In this document: one piece after another, positions 7,869 to 15,752 of the stretch
Layout of the letters: each line of letters opens with the position of its first letter
Numbering within the stretch: the stretch's first letter is position 1
Assembly (NCBI RefSeq): GCF_000255295.1
Contig: NC_017030.1
Location: 1,798,001 to 1,862,000 of the forward strand
Length of the DNA: 64,000 nt
Direction: 5' to 3'
Origin: Corallococcus coralloides DSM 2259
GTDB lineage: Bacteria; Myxococcota; Myxococcia; Myxococcales; Myxococcaceae
Position numbers and translations under genes: made by a program
The notes under the pieces: generated by a model
Databases searched by the model: none
What the model was told of the DNA's origin: nothing
Seen by the model: the letters and a program-made list of their open reading frames with translations, nothing else

Positions 7869-8627
7869 ATGCAACGTGTTAATTTGCCGCGCCACATCCC
7901 CGTAACCCAACCTCTCGGGACGAGGACCTCCCGGGACAGCCTCCAGGGTCTTCCGGTGTACGAGCAGCTCACGGATGAGGAATTGTTCGCGGAGGTGACG
8001 CGGCGCCGAGCCACAGGCGAGGCCGTCGGGACTCCGTTGGGGGCCTTGTGCGCGCGGTGGGCGCGCCCGGCCCGTTACGTCATTGGCCGGATTCAGGGCA
8101 GCTACGGACGCGGTTCGCCGGCGGACGCCGACGAGCTCTTCCAGGACGCGGTGGGGAAGTTCCTCGACCGGGGCCTGGATCAGTTCCGGGGCGTGTCCGA
8201 GCAGATGCCGGGCAGGAGCGCGTCTCCCAAGACGTTCTTCCTGCGCATCGTCAAGCACGTCGCCATCGACTTCTACCGGCGGCACCGGGAGGAGCTGGCG
8301 CCCGCGCCGGCGTCGCCCGACGACGTCATGGAAGAGACCCCGTCCGAGGTGGCCCGGGCGGTGGAGGGCGCACGGCGTCGCGAGGAGCGCGCCGAGGCGC
8401 AGGAAATGTATTGGGCCGCCTACGCCAGGCTCCAGCAGGAGCATCCAAAGGAGGCTTCCGCATGGGAGCTCTATCACCACGAGGACGTGGAGGATCACGA
8501 GGAATGCGCACGCCGTTTGAACATCAGCGTGGTGAACTCGTACAAGCGCGTCAGCCGCGCCCAGGCATACCTGCGTTTGTACCTGCTGGAGTTGCAGCGG
8601 GACGGACTGCCGGAGGAGCCATCGTGA
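7869..8627 (+). CDS. Sigma-70 family (ECF-like) RNA polymerase sigma factor
   Basis: 252 residues. Region 2 is recognisable (DADELFQDAVGKFLDRG, then FFLRIVKHVAIDFYRRHREE). A C-terminal helix-turn-helix-like region 4 follows (DHEECARRLNISVVNSYKRVSRAQAYLRLYL read in parts). An N-terminal extension of about 40 residues precedes the core. The ATG at 7869 has GGAGG at 7853-7857. It is transcribed divergently from the Ro60-like operon and followed after 46 bp by a zinc-motif protein that probably restrains it. Signal and regulon are unknown. Confidence 0.8.
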   Translation: MQRVNLPRHIPVTQPLGTRTSRDSLQGLPVYEQLTDEELFAEVTRRRATGEAVGTPLGALCARWARPARYVIGRIQGSYGRGSPADADELFQDAVGKFLDRGLDQFRGVSEQMPGRSASPKTFFLRIVKHVAIDFYRRHREELAPAPASPDDVMEETPSEVARAVEGARRREERAEAQEMYWAAYARLQQEHPKEASAWELYHHEDVEDHEECARRLNISVVNSYKRVSRAQAYLRLYLLELQRDGLPEEPS

Positions 8628-8673
8628 CGTCTCGCGGAGGCCTGATGTCTTCCGCCTCGCCCGGGATGTCGCG

Positions 8674-9864
8674 ATGAAGGGCGACGCGCTGTCCCGCTAC
8701 CAGGCCCGGTACGCGCGCCTGGGCGCGGGCTCCCTCGCGGTGGGTGAGCTGTTGGAGGTGGTGGGGGATGTGCTGCGCCGCTCGGACCGGCTCGGCACCG
8801 ACGGGGTGGAAGAGGCCTTGAAGGGCCTGGACCGCCCCGAAGTGGAAGCCTGGCTTGCCCGGCAGAAACCGCAGGCGCTCCAGCCGTTGCTCCTGCGTGC
8901 CGCCGAGGAGTCGATGGAGGTGGCGCTGGGCGAGGAGGGTGAGGAGGCGGAGCTGTGGCGCGCGTCCGCGCTGGAAGGACTGGCCGCCCGGGACCGGGCC
9001 GCCTCCGCCGCCCGCGCGCTCGTCACCTGGGAGATGTTGAAGGGTCCGCTGGACGGGGACGCGGCCGCTGCTCGCGAGCGCTTTCTCGGGGCGCTGGGCC
9101 ACCTGGACTCCGCGCTGCGTTCCCGGGCGCGCTGGTTCATCCCGCTCAACGCCGAGCGCCGCGCCGAGCGCGACCTGCTGGACCCCGTGGAGCGCCCCGG
9201 CGCCTGGTGGTTCTCCGCGCGGGCCGGCTGCGATGACCTGGTGGCGTCCTGGACGGGCCGCCCCATGAAGACCCCGGAGCACCTGAAGGACTGTGCCAGC
9301 TGCCGCGCGGACCGCGCGGACACGGCGGTGGTGGACACGCCCCCGCGTCGCCACCTCACGGATGACGAGCTGTGGCGGCTGGACTCAGGAGAGATGAGCC
9401 GCGAGGAGCGCGAGCGCGTGGAGGCCCACACGGCCGGCTGCGGCGAGTGCGCCCAGGCCGTGCTGGCGCTGGAAGAGGGCGACGCCGCCATCGACGAGGC
9501 GCTGGAGCTGGAAGAGGAAGGCGCGCAGGTCTCGCGCGCGGCGCGTGACTCCCGCGCGGATGTGGCCCGGCGCCCCAGCGCGGCCCGCCTGCCGGAGCAC
9601 CGCGAGGTGCTGGAGGAGCGGCGCGACTTCCGCGTGGTGCTGGTTCGCGAGCGTCAGCGGGTGCGGCTTTTGGTGCAGCCCCTGGGCACGCGCGCCGTGA
9701 CGGCCGCCGTGTTCCTGTCGCCCGGGCGCCCGTCGCTCAAGCCGACACAGGGGCCGGAGGGGCTGTCCTTCGACCTGTCCACGGCGCTGGCCACTGGCGC
9801 GCACGCGGCCCACCTGACGGTGCAGGCCGGACAGGAGACGCTGGAGCGCGACTTCGCGTTCTAG
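8674..9864 (+). CDS. Zinc-motif anti-sigma-like protein
   Basis: 396 residues, predicted soluble. Two H-x3-C-x2-C motifs are present: His203-Cys207-Cys210 (HLKDCASC) and His252-Cys256-Cys259 (HTAGCGEC). This is the pattern of zinc-binding anti-sigma (ZAS) domains; the region before the second copy (LTDDELWRLDSGEMS) is also typical of putative zinc-finger anti-sigma proteins. The first 190 residues are helical with no family recognised, and the end (about 300-396) looks beta-rich. Its position 46 bp after the sigma gene supports an anti-sigma role. Having two zinc motifs and no membrane helix suggests a cytoplasmic sensor. Confidence 0.7.
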   Translation: MKGDALSRYQARYARLGAGSLAVGELLEVVGDVLRRSDRLGTDGVEEALKGLDRPEVEAWLARQKPQALQPLLLRAAEESMEVALGEEGEEAELWRASALEGLAARDRAASAARALVTWEMLKGPLDGDAAAARERFLGALGHLDSALRSRARWFIPLNAERRAERDLLDPVERPGAWWFSARAGCDDLVASWTGRPMKTPEHLKDCASCRADRADTAVVDTPPRRHLTDDELWRLDSGEMSREERERVEAHTAGCGECAQAVLALEEGDAAIDEALELEEEGAQVSRAARDSRADVARRPSAARLPEHREVLEERRDFRVVLVRERQRVRLLVQPLGTRAVTAAVFLSPGRPSLKPTQGPEGLSFDLSTALATGAHAAHLTVQAGQETLERDFAF

Positions 9865-9876
9865 GCGTCATGCGGT

Positions 9877-9902
9877 GAAGGAGGGGCAAAGGCCCTTCCT
9901 TC
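9877..9902. terminator. 11-bp hairpin between convergent genes
   Basis: GAAGGAG-GGGC (9877-9887) pairs with GCCC-TTCCTTC (9892-9902) around an AAAG tetraloop, with one G.T pair. It lies between the anti-sigma-like gene (stop 9864) and the convergent gene (stop 9920), so it can serve both as a terminator. There is no long T-run. Confidence 0.5.
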
Positions 9903-9919
9903 CCGCGCCCGCCCTGTCT

Positions 9920-11362
9920 TCAGCGGGCCTTCGTGGCGGGGCGGTTGCTTCCGGCGGCGTTGTCCGGTTGCCAGGAGCGCACCGGGGGGGCTGGCACCGG
10001 CGGCGTGAAGGGCGACGGGTCCCTCCGGAAGCTGTTGGCGAGGAAGGACACCACCAGCTGCGTGAGCGGCGGCCGGGTGGCGAGCGCGACGCCGCACACG
10101 TCGATGCGGTCCATCTCGTGCACGCCCTCCATCTGCCGGTAGACGTTGCAGCCCTGCTCCGCGGCGGCCTCCCGGTCGCGCAGCAGCTTCCGCTCGAAGA
10201 CGCCCCAGCGCATGTAGAGGACGTCCGGGCTCAAGCGGATGTCCACGGGGCCGGTGCCCCAGGAGCCCTGGATGCGGGTGGTGGGGCCGCCCGCGTGCAC
10301 CTTCACCCGCAGCGGGTAGTTGCGGTAGGTGCCGTTCACCTCGATGCCGTGCTCGAAGAGCTCGTCGCCCACGGTGCCCTGCCACTGCTGGCCCTTGCCC
10401 TTCTTGAGCGGGTTCTCCGTCTGCACGGTCAGGGCGTCGAACCAGTAGTAGCCCACGCGGCCCAGCCGCTCGCCGCCGCTCCAGACGGGGGAAGAGGAGG
10501 GAATCTCCTCCAGGCCCTGGGGGCCGGAGGGCAGGGGATGCGGGGGGGTGAGCAGGTCCGTGGTCTTCACCGACGCGTCCACCGTCTCGAAGCGCACGCC
10601 GCCCAGCCACGCCTGGCCGGTGCCGCTCATGATGAGGCCCGCCATGATGGTGGTGGCCTCCCTGGGCACGTCCAGCACCACGTCGTAGCGCTTGCAGCCG
10701 TGGGTGCCCACCAGCGCGCGCGACTGCATGTTGTCGAAGGCGAGCGGCTGCTTGGGATCCGCGCCCTCCACGCGCATCCACAGCCCCGCCCAGCCCTTCA
10801 CGTCCTGGTGGCGCACGGCCGCGGAGAAGCGCAGGCGCTTGCCCCGGAAGTCCTGCGCGCTGAAGGCCTGCATGAAGGTGCCGAAGCTGTCCGTGGCCTG
10901 CGTGCGCGAGCGCAGGAAGGCGCTGCGCGTGCCCTCGCACGGGGAGGATTCATCCACGCCCGCCTCGTAGTGCTGGGGCGCGCTCTCCGTGACGTACCAG
11001 CCCAGCGGTAGCTTCGCGCGCGAGGCGTCCGGCGCGGCGGGCATGCCGCCGGAGGTGGCCGGAGCCGCCGTGCCCGCTTGCGGCGTGGACGCGGCGGTGG
11101 TGACGGATGCCACCTCCGCGCCGGACCCTGGCGCTGGAGTCGCGGCTGGGGGCGTCGGGTTCGCCTTGGGCGCCGAGGTATCGGGGAGGGCTGTCGCGGC
11201 TGTCTTCGCGCCCGAGTGCGTCGGGCTCTCCTTCCGCGCCGTCGCCTCGGACGTGGCCGTCGCGGTGGACGTGAGCGCCGTCGCGACGGGCGGAGTCTGG
11301 GCCGCCGCGAGGGGCGCCCAGAGCGTGAGCAGCAGGCCGGGGATGCGGGTTCGGAGCGTCAT
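9920..11362 (-). CDS. Exported protein of sigma/anti-sigma operon, unknown function
   Basis: 480 residues from the ATG at 11362. There is a Sec signal peptide (MTLRTRIPGLLLTLWAPLAAA), then a Thr/Ala/Pro-rich linker to about residue 115. A globular domain follows (from LPLGWYVTESAP), whose strand pattern, FRGKRLRFSAAVRHQDV and GWAGLWMRV, resembles jelly-roll or carbohydrate-binding-like modules attached to some bacterial regulators. A second unknown domain begins near YYWFDALTVQTE and has conserved-looking Cys residues. It starts 11 bp after the anti-sigma gene, so it is probably controlled by that sigma factor. It is likely periplasmic or secreted; function not recognised. Confidence 0.75.
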   Translation of the reverse strand: MTLRTRIPGLLLTLWAPLAAAQTPPVATALTSTATATSEATARKESPTHSGAKTAATALPDTSAPKANPTPPAATPAPGSGAEVASVTTAASTPQAGTAAPATSGGMPAAPDASRAKLPLGWYVTESAPQHYEAGVDESSPCEGTRSAFLRSRTQATDSFGTFMQAFSAQDFRGKRLRFSAAVRHQDVKGWAGLWMRVEGADPKQPLAFDNMQSRALVGTHGCKRYDVVLDVPREATTIMAGLIMSGTGQAWLGGVRFETVDASVKTTDLLTPPHPLPSGPQGLEEIPSSSPVWSGGERLGRVGYYWFDALTVQTENPLKKGKGQQWQGTVGDELFEHGIEVNGTYRNYPLRVKVHAGGPTTRIQGSWGTGPVDIRLSPDVLYMRWGVFERKLLRDREAAAEQGCNVYRQMEGVHEMDRIDVCGVALATRPPLTQLVVSFLANSFRRDPSPFTPPVPAPPVRSWQPDNAAGSNRPATKAR

Positions 11363-11373
11363 CAAGGATGTCC

Positions 11374-11913
11374 TCACAGGGCGGCCGGCCGCGAGCTCAG
11401 CGCCACCGCGTTCAGCCCGTTGGACGCGTCGTAGCGGGGGACCTCGCCCTGTCCACCGGGGTGATACACGAGCAGCCCGCGCGCGCTCGCGGACCTGAGG
11501 CAGTGCTCCTGCGTGGCCAGGTCCGGGCACGCGACCACGATGTCCCGGGGCGCTTCGTCCTCCACCCGCGGGTCCTGCGCCGCGACGACCGGCGCTTCCA
11601 CGGGCGTCACGGCCGGGGAGACCGCTTCCCCTCCGGGCCGCAGCATCAGGAACACGGAGGCCGCCACCGCGACCAGCGCCGCGGCGACGGCGGCCGGACG
11701 GTGCCAGCGCGCGGGGCGCACCACGACAGGGTCGCGCGGCGTGGCGGCGGCGACCTCGTACAGCTGCTCCTCCAGCAGGGCCTCCTCCTGGAGCAGCCGC
11801 GCGCACGGCTCGCACGTGAGCGTGTGGGCCTCCAGCTCCGCGCAGGCTTCGGGCGGCAGCGCGCCCAGCAGGTACTGCTCCGTGCGGTCGCGGGTGAGGT
11901 GGGGCGTAGTCAT
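11374..11913 (-). CDS. Transmembrane zinc-finger anti-sigma factor
   Basis: 179 residues. The N-terminal ZAS motif His30-x3-Cys34-x2-Cys37 lies in LEAHTLTCEPC, preceded by EQYLLGALPPEACAELE, a common anti-sigma lead-in. One membrane helix is at about 70-92 (PAAVAAALVAVAASVFLML), with a C-terminal extracytoplasmic part of about 85 residues. Its ATG overlaps the stop of the upstream sigma gene (ATGA), so translation is coupled. It should hold the sigma factor at the inner membrane until an envelope signal releases it. Confidence 0.85.
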   Translation of the reverse strand: MTTPHLTRDRTEQYLLGALPPEACAELEAHTLTCEPCARLLQEEALLEEQLYEVAAATPRDPVVVRPARWHRPAAVAAALVAVAASVFLMLRPGGEAVSPAVTPVEAPVVAAQDPRVEDEAPRDIVVACPDLATQEHCLRSASARGLLVYHPGGQGEVPRYDASNGLNAVALSSRPAAL

Positions 11914-12548
11914 GGTTGTTCCTCTTCGAGCGCGGTGCGCAGCTTCTTGCGGACCTCGCACAAAATCTGTCGCACGCGCTGGACGGACAGCCCGACGCGG
12001 GAGGCGACCTCGGCATGGGGAAGCCCCTGGCCGTCACAGGCCAGGAGGAAGACGTTGCGCGCGCCCGGTGACACCTGCTCCAGCGCGTCCCGGGCCCGGG
12101 CGAGCTGCTCCTCCGACACCAGGCGCTTCTCCACGGACTGCGCGGGGTCCACCGGCTGCTGCCGCTCCGGCAGGTCCTCCACCGTGCCGTCCACCGACTC
12201 GCGCCGCGTGCGCCGGGCGTCATCCGCCGCGAGGAACGCCGCCTGGGCGAGCGCGAGCGCCGGCAGCCGCAGCTCCGGGAGCAGGCCCCGCTGCTGTTGC
12301 TGGATGAGGCGCGCCCACGTCTCCTGCGCCAGCTCCTGGGCCCGGTCCACCCGGATGCCCCGCGCGAGCAGCGACACCACCACCCGGCGCTGGTGCCGCG
12401 CGATGAGCGCGTCCCACGCGGCCCGCTCGCCGGAAAGCGCGCGCCGGGACAGGGCCTCCTCGTCCGGCGCCGCCGGCCGCGCGGCCCTGCCTGTGTCCTG
12501 CCGCGACTGGAGGGTCGTCATCCCCAAGCCCTGTACGGCTGCATCCAT
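11910..12548 (-). CDS. ECF-type sigma factor
   Basis: About 212 residues from the ATG at 12548 (GGAAG ten bases upstream); an earlier ATG at 12635 and a later one at 12521 are possible. Region 2 is at about 35-95 (DALIARHQRRVV, AQELAQETWARLI) and region 4 at about 155-205 (LEQVSPGARNVFLLA, LPHAEVASRVGLSVQRVRQIL). It forms a four-nucleotide ATGA overlap with its anti-sigma gene. The operon order is sigma, membrane anti-sigma, exported protein. Confidence 0.85.
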   Translation of the reverse strand: MDAAVQGLGMTTLQSRQDTGRAARPAAPDEEALSRRALSGERAAWDALIARHQRRVVVSLLARGIRVDRAQELAQETWARLIQQQQRGLLPELRLPALALAQAAFLAADDARRTRRESVDGTVEDLPERQQPVDPAQSVEKRLVSEEQLARARDALEQVSPGARNVFLLACDGQGLPHAEVASRVGLSVQRVRQILCEVRKKLRTALEEEQP

Positions 12549-12676
12549 GCCGTCTTCCCGTTGCGAGCCGCGCTCGTCCCCCGGAGGCCGTTCCTGCCCC
12601 GGGCTCCCAGGGAAACGCACCTCCATGCCGGACATATCGACGGGAATGGGCAAGGGGGGCCCGGGGTGGGGGAATG

Positions 12677-13150
12677 TCAGTTGGTGGCGGGGCTCTCGCC
12701 GGAGGCCCACTGCTGGTTGGAGACGCGCACGACGCCCTGGCAGCGGGCACACACCCGGCCCTCGGCATCGATGATTTTCGCGGAGGCGAAGAGGGTGGAC
12801 GCCCCGCCGTTGTCGATGACGGCCTCCACGTGGAAGCGGTCTCCGGTGACGGGGCGCTCGAAGCTCATGGACAGCTGGACGGTGGCGCAGCGGCGGGTGG
12901 TGTCCCGGAGTGCCGGCGTGCAGCCGATGGCGATGTCGAAGAGGGCCGCCAGCACGCCGCCGTTGATGGCGGAGCTGCCCAGGCCGCCCCGGTGGTGCGG
13001 CTGCACCTCCGGAAGCTCCACCACCACCTTGCGCCCTTCGGGGAAGGACATCCGGGCGCCGAAGTGGCGCAGGGTGAGGCTCTGGGTGAACAGCTCCGCG
13101 TAGCGGTCGAGCTGTGCCTGGGTCGGGGGGGACGAACGGGGGGCGGACAT
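12677..13150 (-). CDS. PaaI-like hotdog thioesterase
   Basis: 157 residues, the usual single-hotdog length. The motif GGLGSSAINGGVLAALFDIAIG matches the central helix region of PaaI/YbgC-type acyl-CoA thioesterases, with ATVQLSMSFERPV forming the following strand pair. It probably hydrolyses acyl- or aryl-CoA esters in the cytoplasm; the substrate is not predictable. A TATAAA sequence reads on the minus strand at 13170-13165, 14 bp before the ATG. This could be a -10 box close to the start codon, with no Shine-Dalgarno in the short leader. It is divergent from the helicase gene. Confidence 0.85.
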   Translation of the reverse strand: MSAPRSSPPTQAQLDRYAELFTQSLTLRHFGARMSFPEGRKVVVELPEVQPHHRGGLGSSAINGGVLAALFDIAIGCTPALRDTTRRCATVQLSMSFERPVTGDRFHVEAVIDNGGASTLFASAKIIDAEGRVCARCQGVVRVSNQQWASGESPATN

Positions 13151-13281
13151 GGGAGGTGGGCCCTTTTATATCCCACGCTCATGCCCGTCCCGAGGGCGGG
13201 CGGCCCGGCGGGCGACAGGGCCTGCCGGAAGACCCGGCACCGTCGCGCGAAAGACGTTAGAAGACGGGGTTCTTCCCCCTG

Positions 13282-15618
13282 GTGGAACCCTCCGTGAACG
13301 CCCACGAAACCGCCCTCCTCGAAGACCTCAACCCGCCCCAGGCGGAAGCCGTGCTCCACGGCGACGGCCCCCTGCTCGTGCTGTCGGGCGCCGGCAGCGG
13401 CAAGACGCGCGTCATCACCCGCCGTGTGGCCCACCTGGTGAAGGTCCGCCGCGTCTTCCCGTGGCGCATCCTGGCCGTCACCTTCACCAACAAGGCCGCG
13501 CGCGAGATGCGCGAGCGCCTCACCCAGCTCCTGGGCGCGCAGGCCAACGACCTGGTGGTGAGCACGTTCCACTCGGCCGCGGCGTTGATCCTCCGCCGTG
13601 AGGCGGAGGCCGCCGGCCTGACGCGGTCCTTCGTCATCTACGACGACGGCGACCAGCTCAACCTGGTGAAGCGCGCCATGCGCGACGCGGGCGTGGAGCC
13701 GGTGATGCAGCCGCGCGAAATCCTGCACCGCATCGACCAGGAGAAGAACGCCGCGCGGCTGCCGGAGGACATGCGCGTGGAGCAGGAGGACGTGCGCGGG
13801 CAGATCGTCAAGCGCGTCTACGCGGGCTACCAGAAGCTCTTGCGCGCGGCGAACGCGGTGGACTTCGGCGACCTGCTGCTGCTCCTCGTGAAGCTCTTCC
13901 GCGACCGGCCGGACGTGCTGGACCGCTACCGCACGCGCTTCACGCACGTGCTGGTGGACGAGTTCCAGGACACCAACCCCGTGCAGTACGCGTTCCTGCG
14001 CCAGCTTGCCCCGCCGCCGTCCGCGAACCTGGTGGTGGTGGGTGACGACGACCAGTCCATCTACCGCTGGCGCGGCGCGGACGTGGACAACATCCTCCAG
14101 TTCCCCATGCAGTACCCGGGCGCGAAGGTGGTGAAGCTGGAGCAGAACTACCGCTCCGACCAGAACATCCTCACCGCCGCGCACGAGGTCATCTCCAAGA
14201 ACCCGCGCCGCATGCAGAAGAAGCTCTGGAGCGAGCGGCCCAAGGGGGAGAACCTGGAGCTGCTGCTGCACCGCGACGAGCGCGCGGAGGCGCAGGAGGT
14301 GGCCCGGCGCATCCTGGCCGTCCAGCGCGAGGGCTTCATCAAGTTCTCCAGCATGGCGGTGTTCTACCGGACCAACGCGCAGAGCCGCGTGCTGGAAGAG
14401 GCGCTGCGGCTGGCGCGCGTGCCGTACCAGCTGGTGAGCGGACGCAGCTTCTACGACCGCGCGGAGGTGCGTGACGCCTCCGCGTACCTGCGGCTGATGG
14501 TGAACCCGCGCTCGGACGCGGACCTGTTGCGCGTGCTCAACGTGCCGGCGCGCGGCATCGGTGACACCACCGAGGAGCGGCTGACGGACTTCGCGAACGA
14601 GCAGGGCCTGAGTCTCTACGAGGCCCTGGGCGAGCGTCACCGCATCCCGTCCCTCAACGCCACCGCGCAGAAGCGGCTGGGCGGCTTCCACCAGCTGCTC
14701 CAGTCGCTGCACGCCTTCTCCCTCACGGCGAAGGACGCGGCGGGCGCGGTGGACCAGATGCTGAAGGAGTCGAAGCTGGTGGAGACGCTCGTCGCGGAAG
14801 GCAGCGACGAGGCGCTCACCCGGGCGGAGAACCTGAAGGAACTGCTGGGCGCGGCGCAGGAGTTCGACCTGAAGCGCGCGGCCGACATGGTGGCCGCCGC
14901 CCAGGCAGTCGAGGCGCGCGAGGAGGAGGCGCCGGAGGGCGTGGACTCCGCGCCGCTCACCGCGGACGTGCCGCCGCTGCAGGCCTTCCTGGAGCAGATC
15001 AGCCTGGTGGGCGAGGCGGACGCGGAGGTGGGCGAGGGCCGCGTGGCGCTGATGACGCTGCACGCGGCCAAGGGCCTGGAGTTCGACGCCGTGTTCCTCA
15101 CGGGCCTGGAGGAGGGCGTCTTCCCGCACTCGCGCGCGCTCAAGAGCGACGACCCGGACGGCGGCGAGGAGATGGCCGAGGAGCGGAGGCTCTGCTACGT
15201 GGGCTTCACCCGCGCGCGCAAGCGGCTCTTCGTGAGCCTGGCGCAGTGCCGCTCCCTCTTCGGCGAGCTCAAGTACAACCCGCCCAGCCGCTTCCTCGCG
15301 GACGTGCCGCAGGCGTTGTTCGGCTTCAAGGAGAACGACCTGCCGCCCCCGCCGCGCGCCGCCGCCATGCCGCAGCGCCGCCGCAACTGGGACGACGACG
15401 AGACCGGCCCGCGCGTGGACCGCAGCTATTCGCAGGCCTCCTCCGACATGGAAGGCGTGGGCGGAGACGTGCGCGGCATGCGCGTGCGCCACGAACAGTT
15501 CGGCTCCGGCCGAATCGTCGCCGCGGAAGGCAGTGGCCCCAACGCCAAGGTCACCGTGGAGTTCGGCGGCAACGTGGGCCTCAAGCGCGTCATCGCGCGC
15601 TTCCTCATTCCGGGCTGA
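13282..15618 (+). CDS. uvrD: UvrD/Rep/PcrA-type superfamily 1A DNA helicase
   Basis: 778 residues. 3'-5' DNA translocase motifs are seen in order: Q motif LNPPQAEAV; Walker A GAGSGKT (36-42); TFTNKAAREM; Walker B LVDEFQDTNPVQ (about 224-235); GDDDQSIYRWRGA; a QNYRS block; and, C-terminally, VALMTLHAAKGLEFDAVFLTG and EERRLCYVGFTRARKRL. The last 55 residues (from VRGMRVRHEQFGSG) form the Tudor-like tail by which PcrA/UvrD contacts RNA polymerase. This fits a role in repair and transcription-conflict resolution. The start is GTG at 13282 or the in-frame GTG at 13294. Confidence 0.93.
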   Translation: MEPSVNAHETALLEDLNPPQAEAVLHGDGPLLVLSGAGSGKTRVITRRVAHLVKVRRVFPWRILAVTFTNKAAREMRERLTQLLGAQANDLVVSTFHSAAALILRREAEAAGLTRSFVIYDDGDQLNLVKRAMRDAGVEPVMQPREILHRIDQEKNAARLPEDMRVEQEDVRGQIVKRVYAGYQKLLRAANAVDFGDLLLLLVKLFRDRPDVLDRYRTRFTHVLVDEFQDTNPVQYAFLRQLAPPPSANLVVVGDDDQSIYRWRGADVDNILQFPMQYPGAKVVKLEQNYRSDQNILTAAHEVISKNPRRMQKKLWSERPKGENLELLLHRDERAEAQEVARRILAVQREGFIKFSSMAVFYRTNAQSRVLEEALRLARVPYQLVSGRSFYDRAEVRDASAYLRLMVNPRSDADLLRVLNVPARGIGDTTEERLTDFANEQGLSLYEALGERHRIPSLNATAQKRLGGFHQLLQSLHAFSLTAKDAAGAVDQMLKESKLVETLVAEGSDEALTRAENLKELLGAAQEFDLKRAADMVAAAQAVEAREEEAPEGVDSAPLTADVPPLQAFLEQISLVGEADAEVGEGRVALMTLHAAKGLEFDAVFLTGLEEGVFPHSRALKSDDPDGGEEMAEERRLCYVGFTRARKRLFVSLAQCRSLFGELKYNPPSRFLADVPQALFGFKENDLPPPPRAAAMPQRRRNWDDDETGPRVDRSYSQASSDMEGVGGDVRGMRVRHEQFGSGRIVAAEGSGPNAKVTVEFGGNVGLKRVIARFLIPG

Positions 15619-15752
15619 GCCCCCGGCGGATCCTGTGCCGGCGGCGCTTTCCAGTATTCGTGTGAAAGGCCGTCTGGCCGTCCAGGGTGCGGATTGACTT
15701 CCTGACGCTTCCCCAGTGGGATGACCTCCAACGAACGGAGGCGCTTCCCCCC

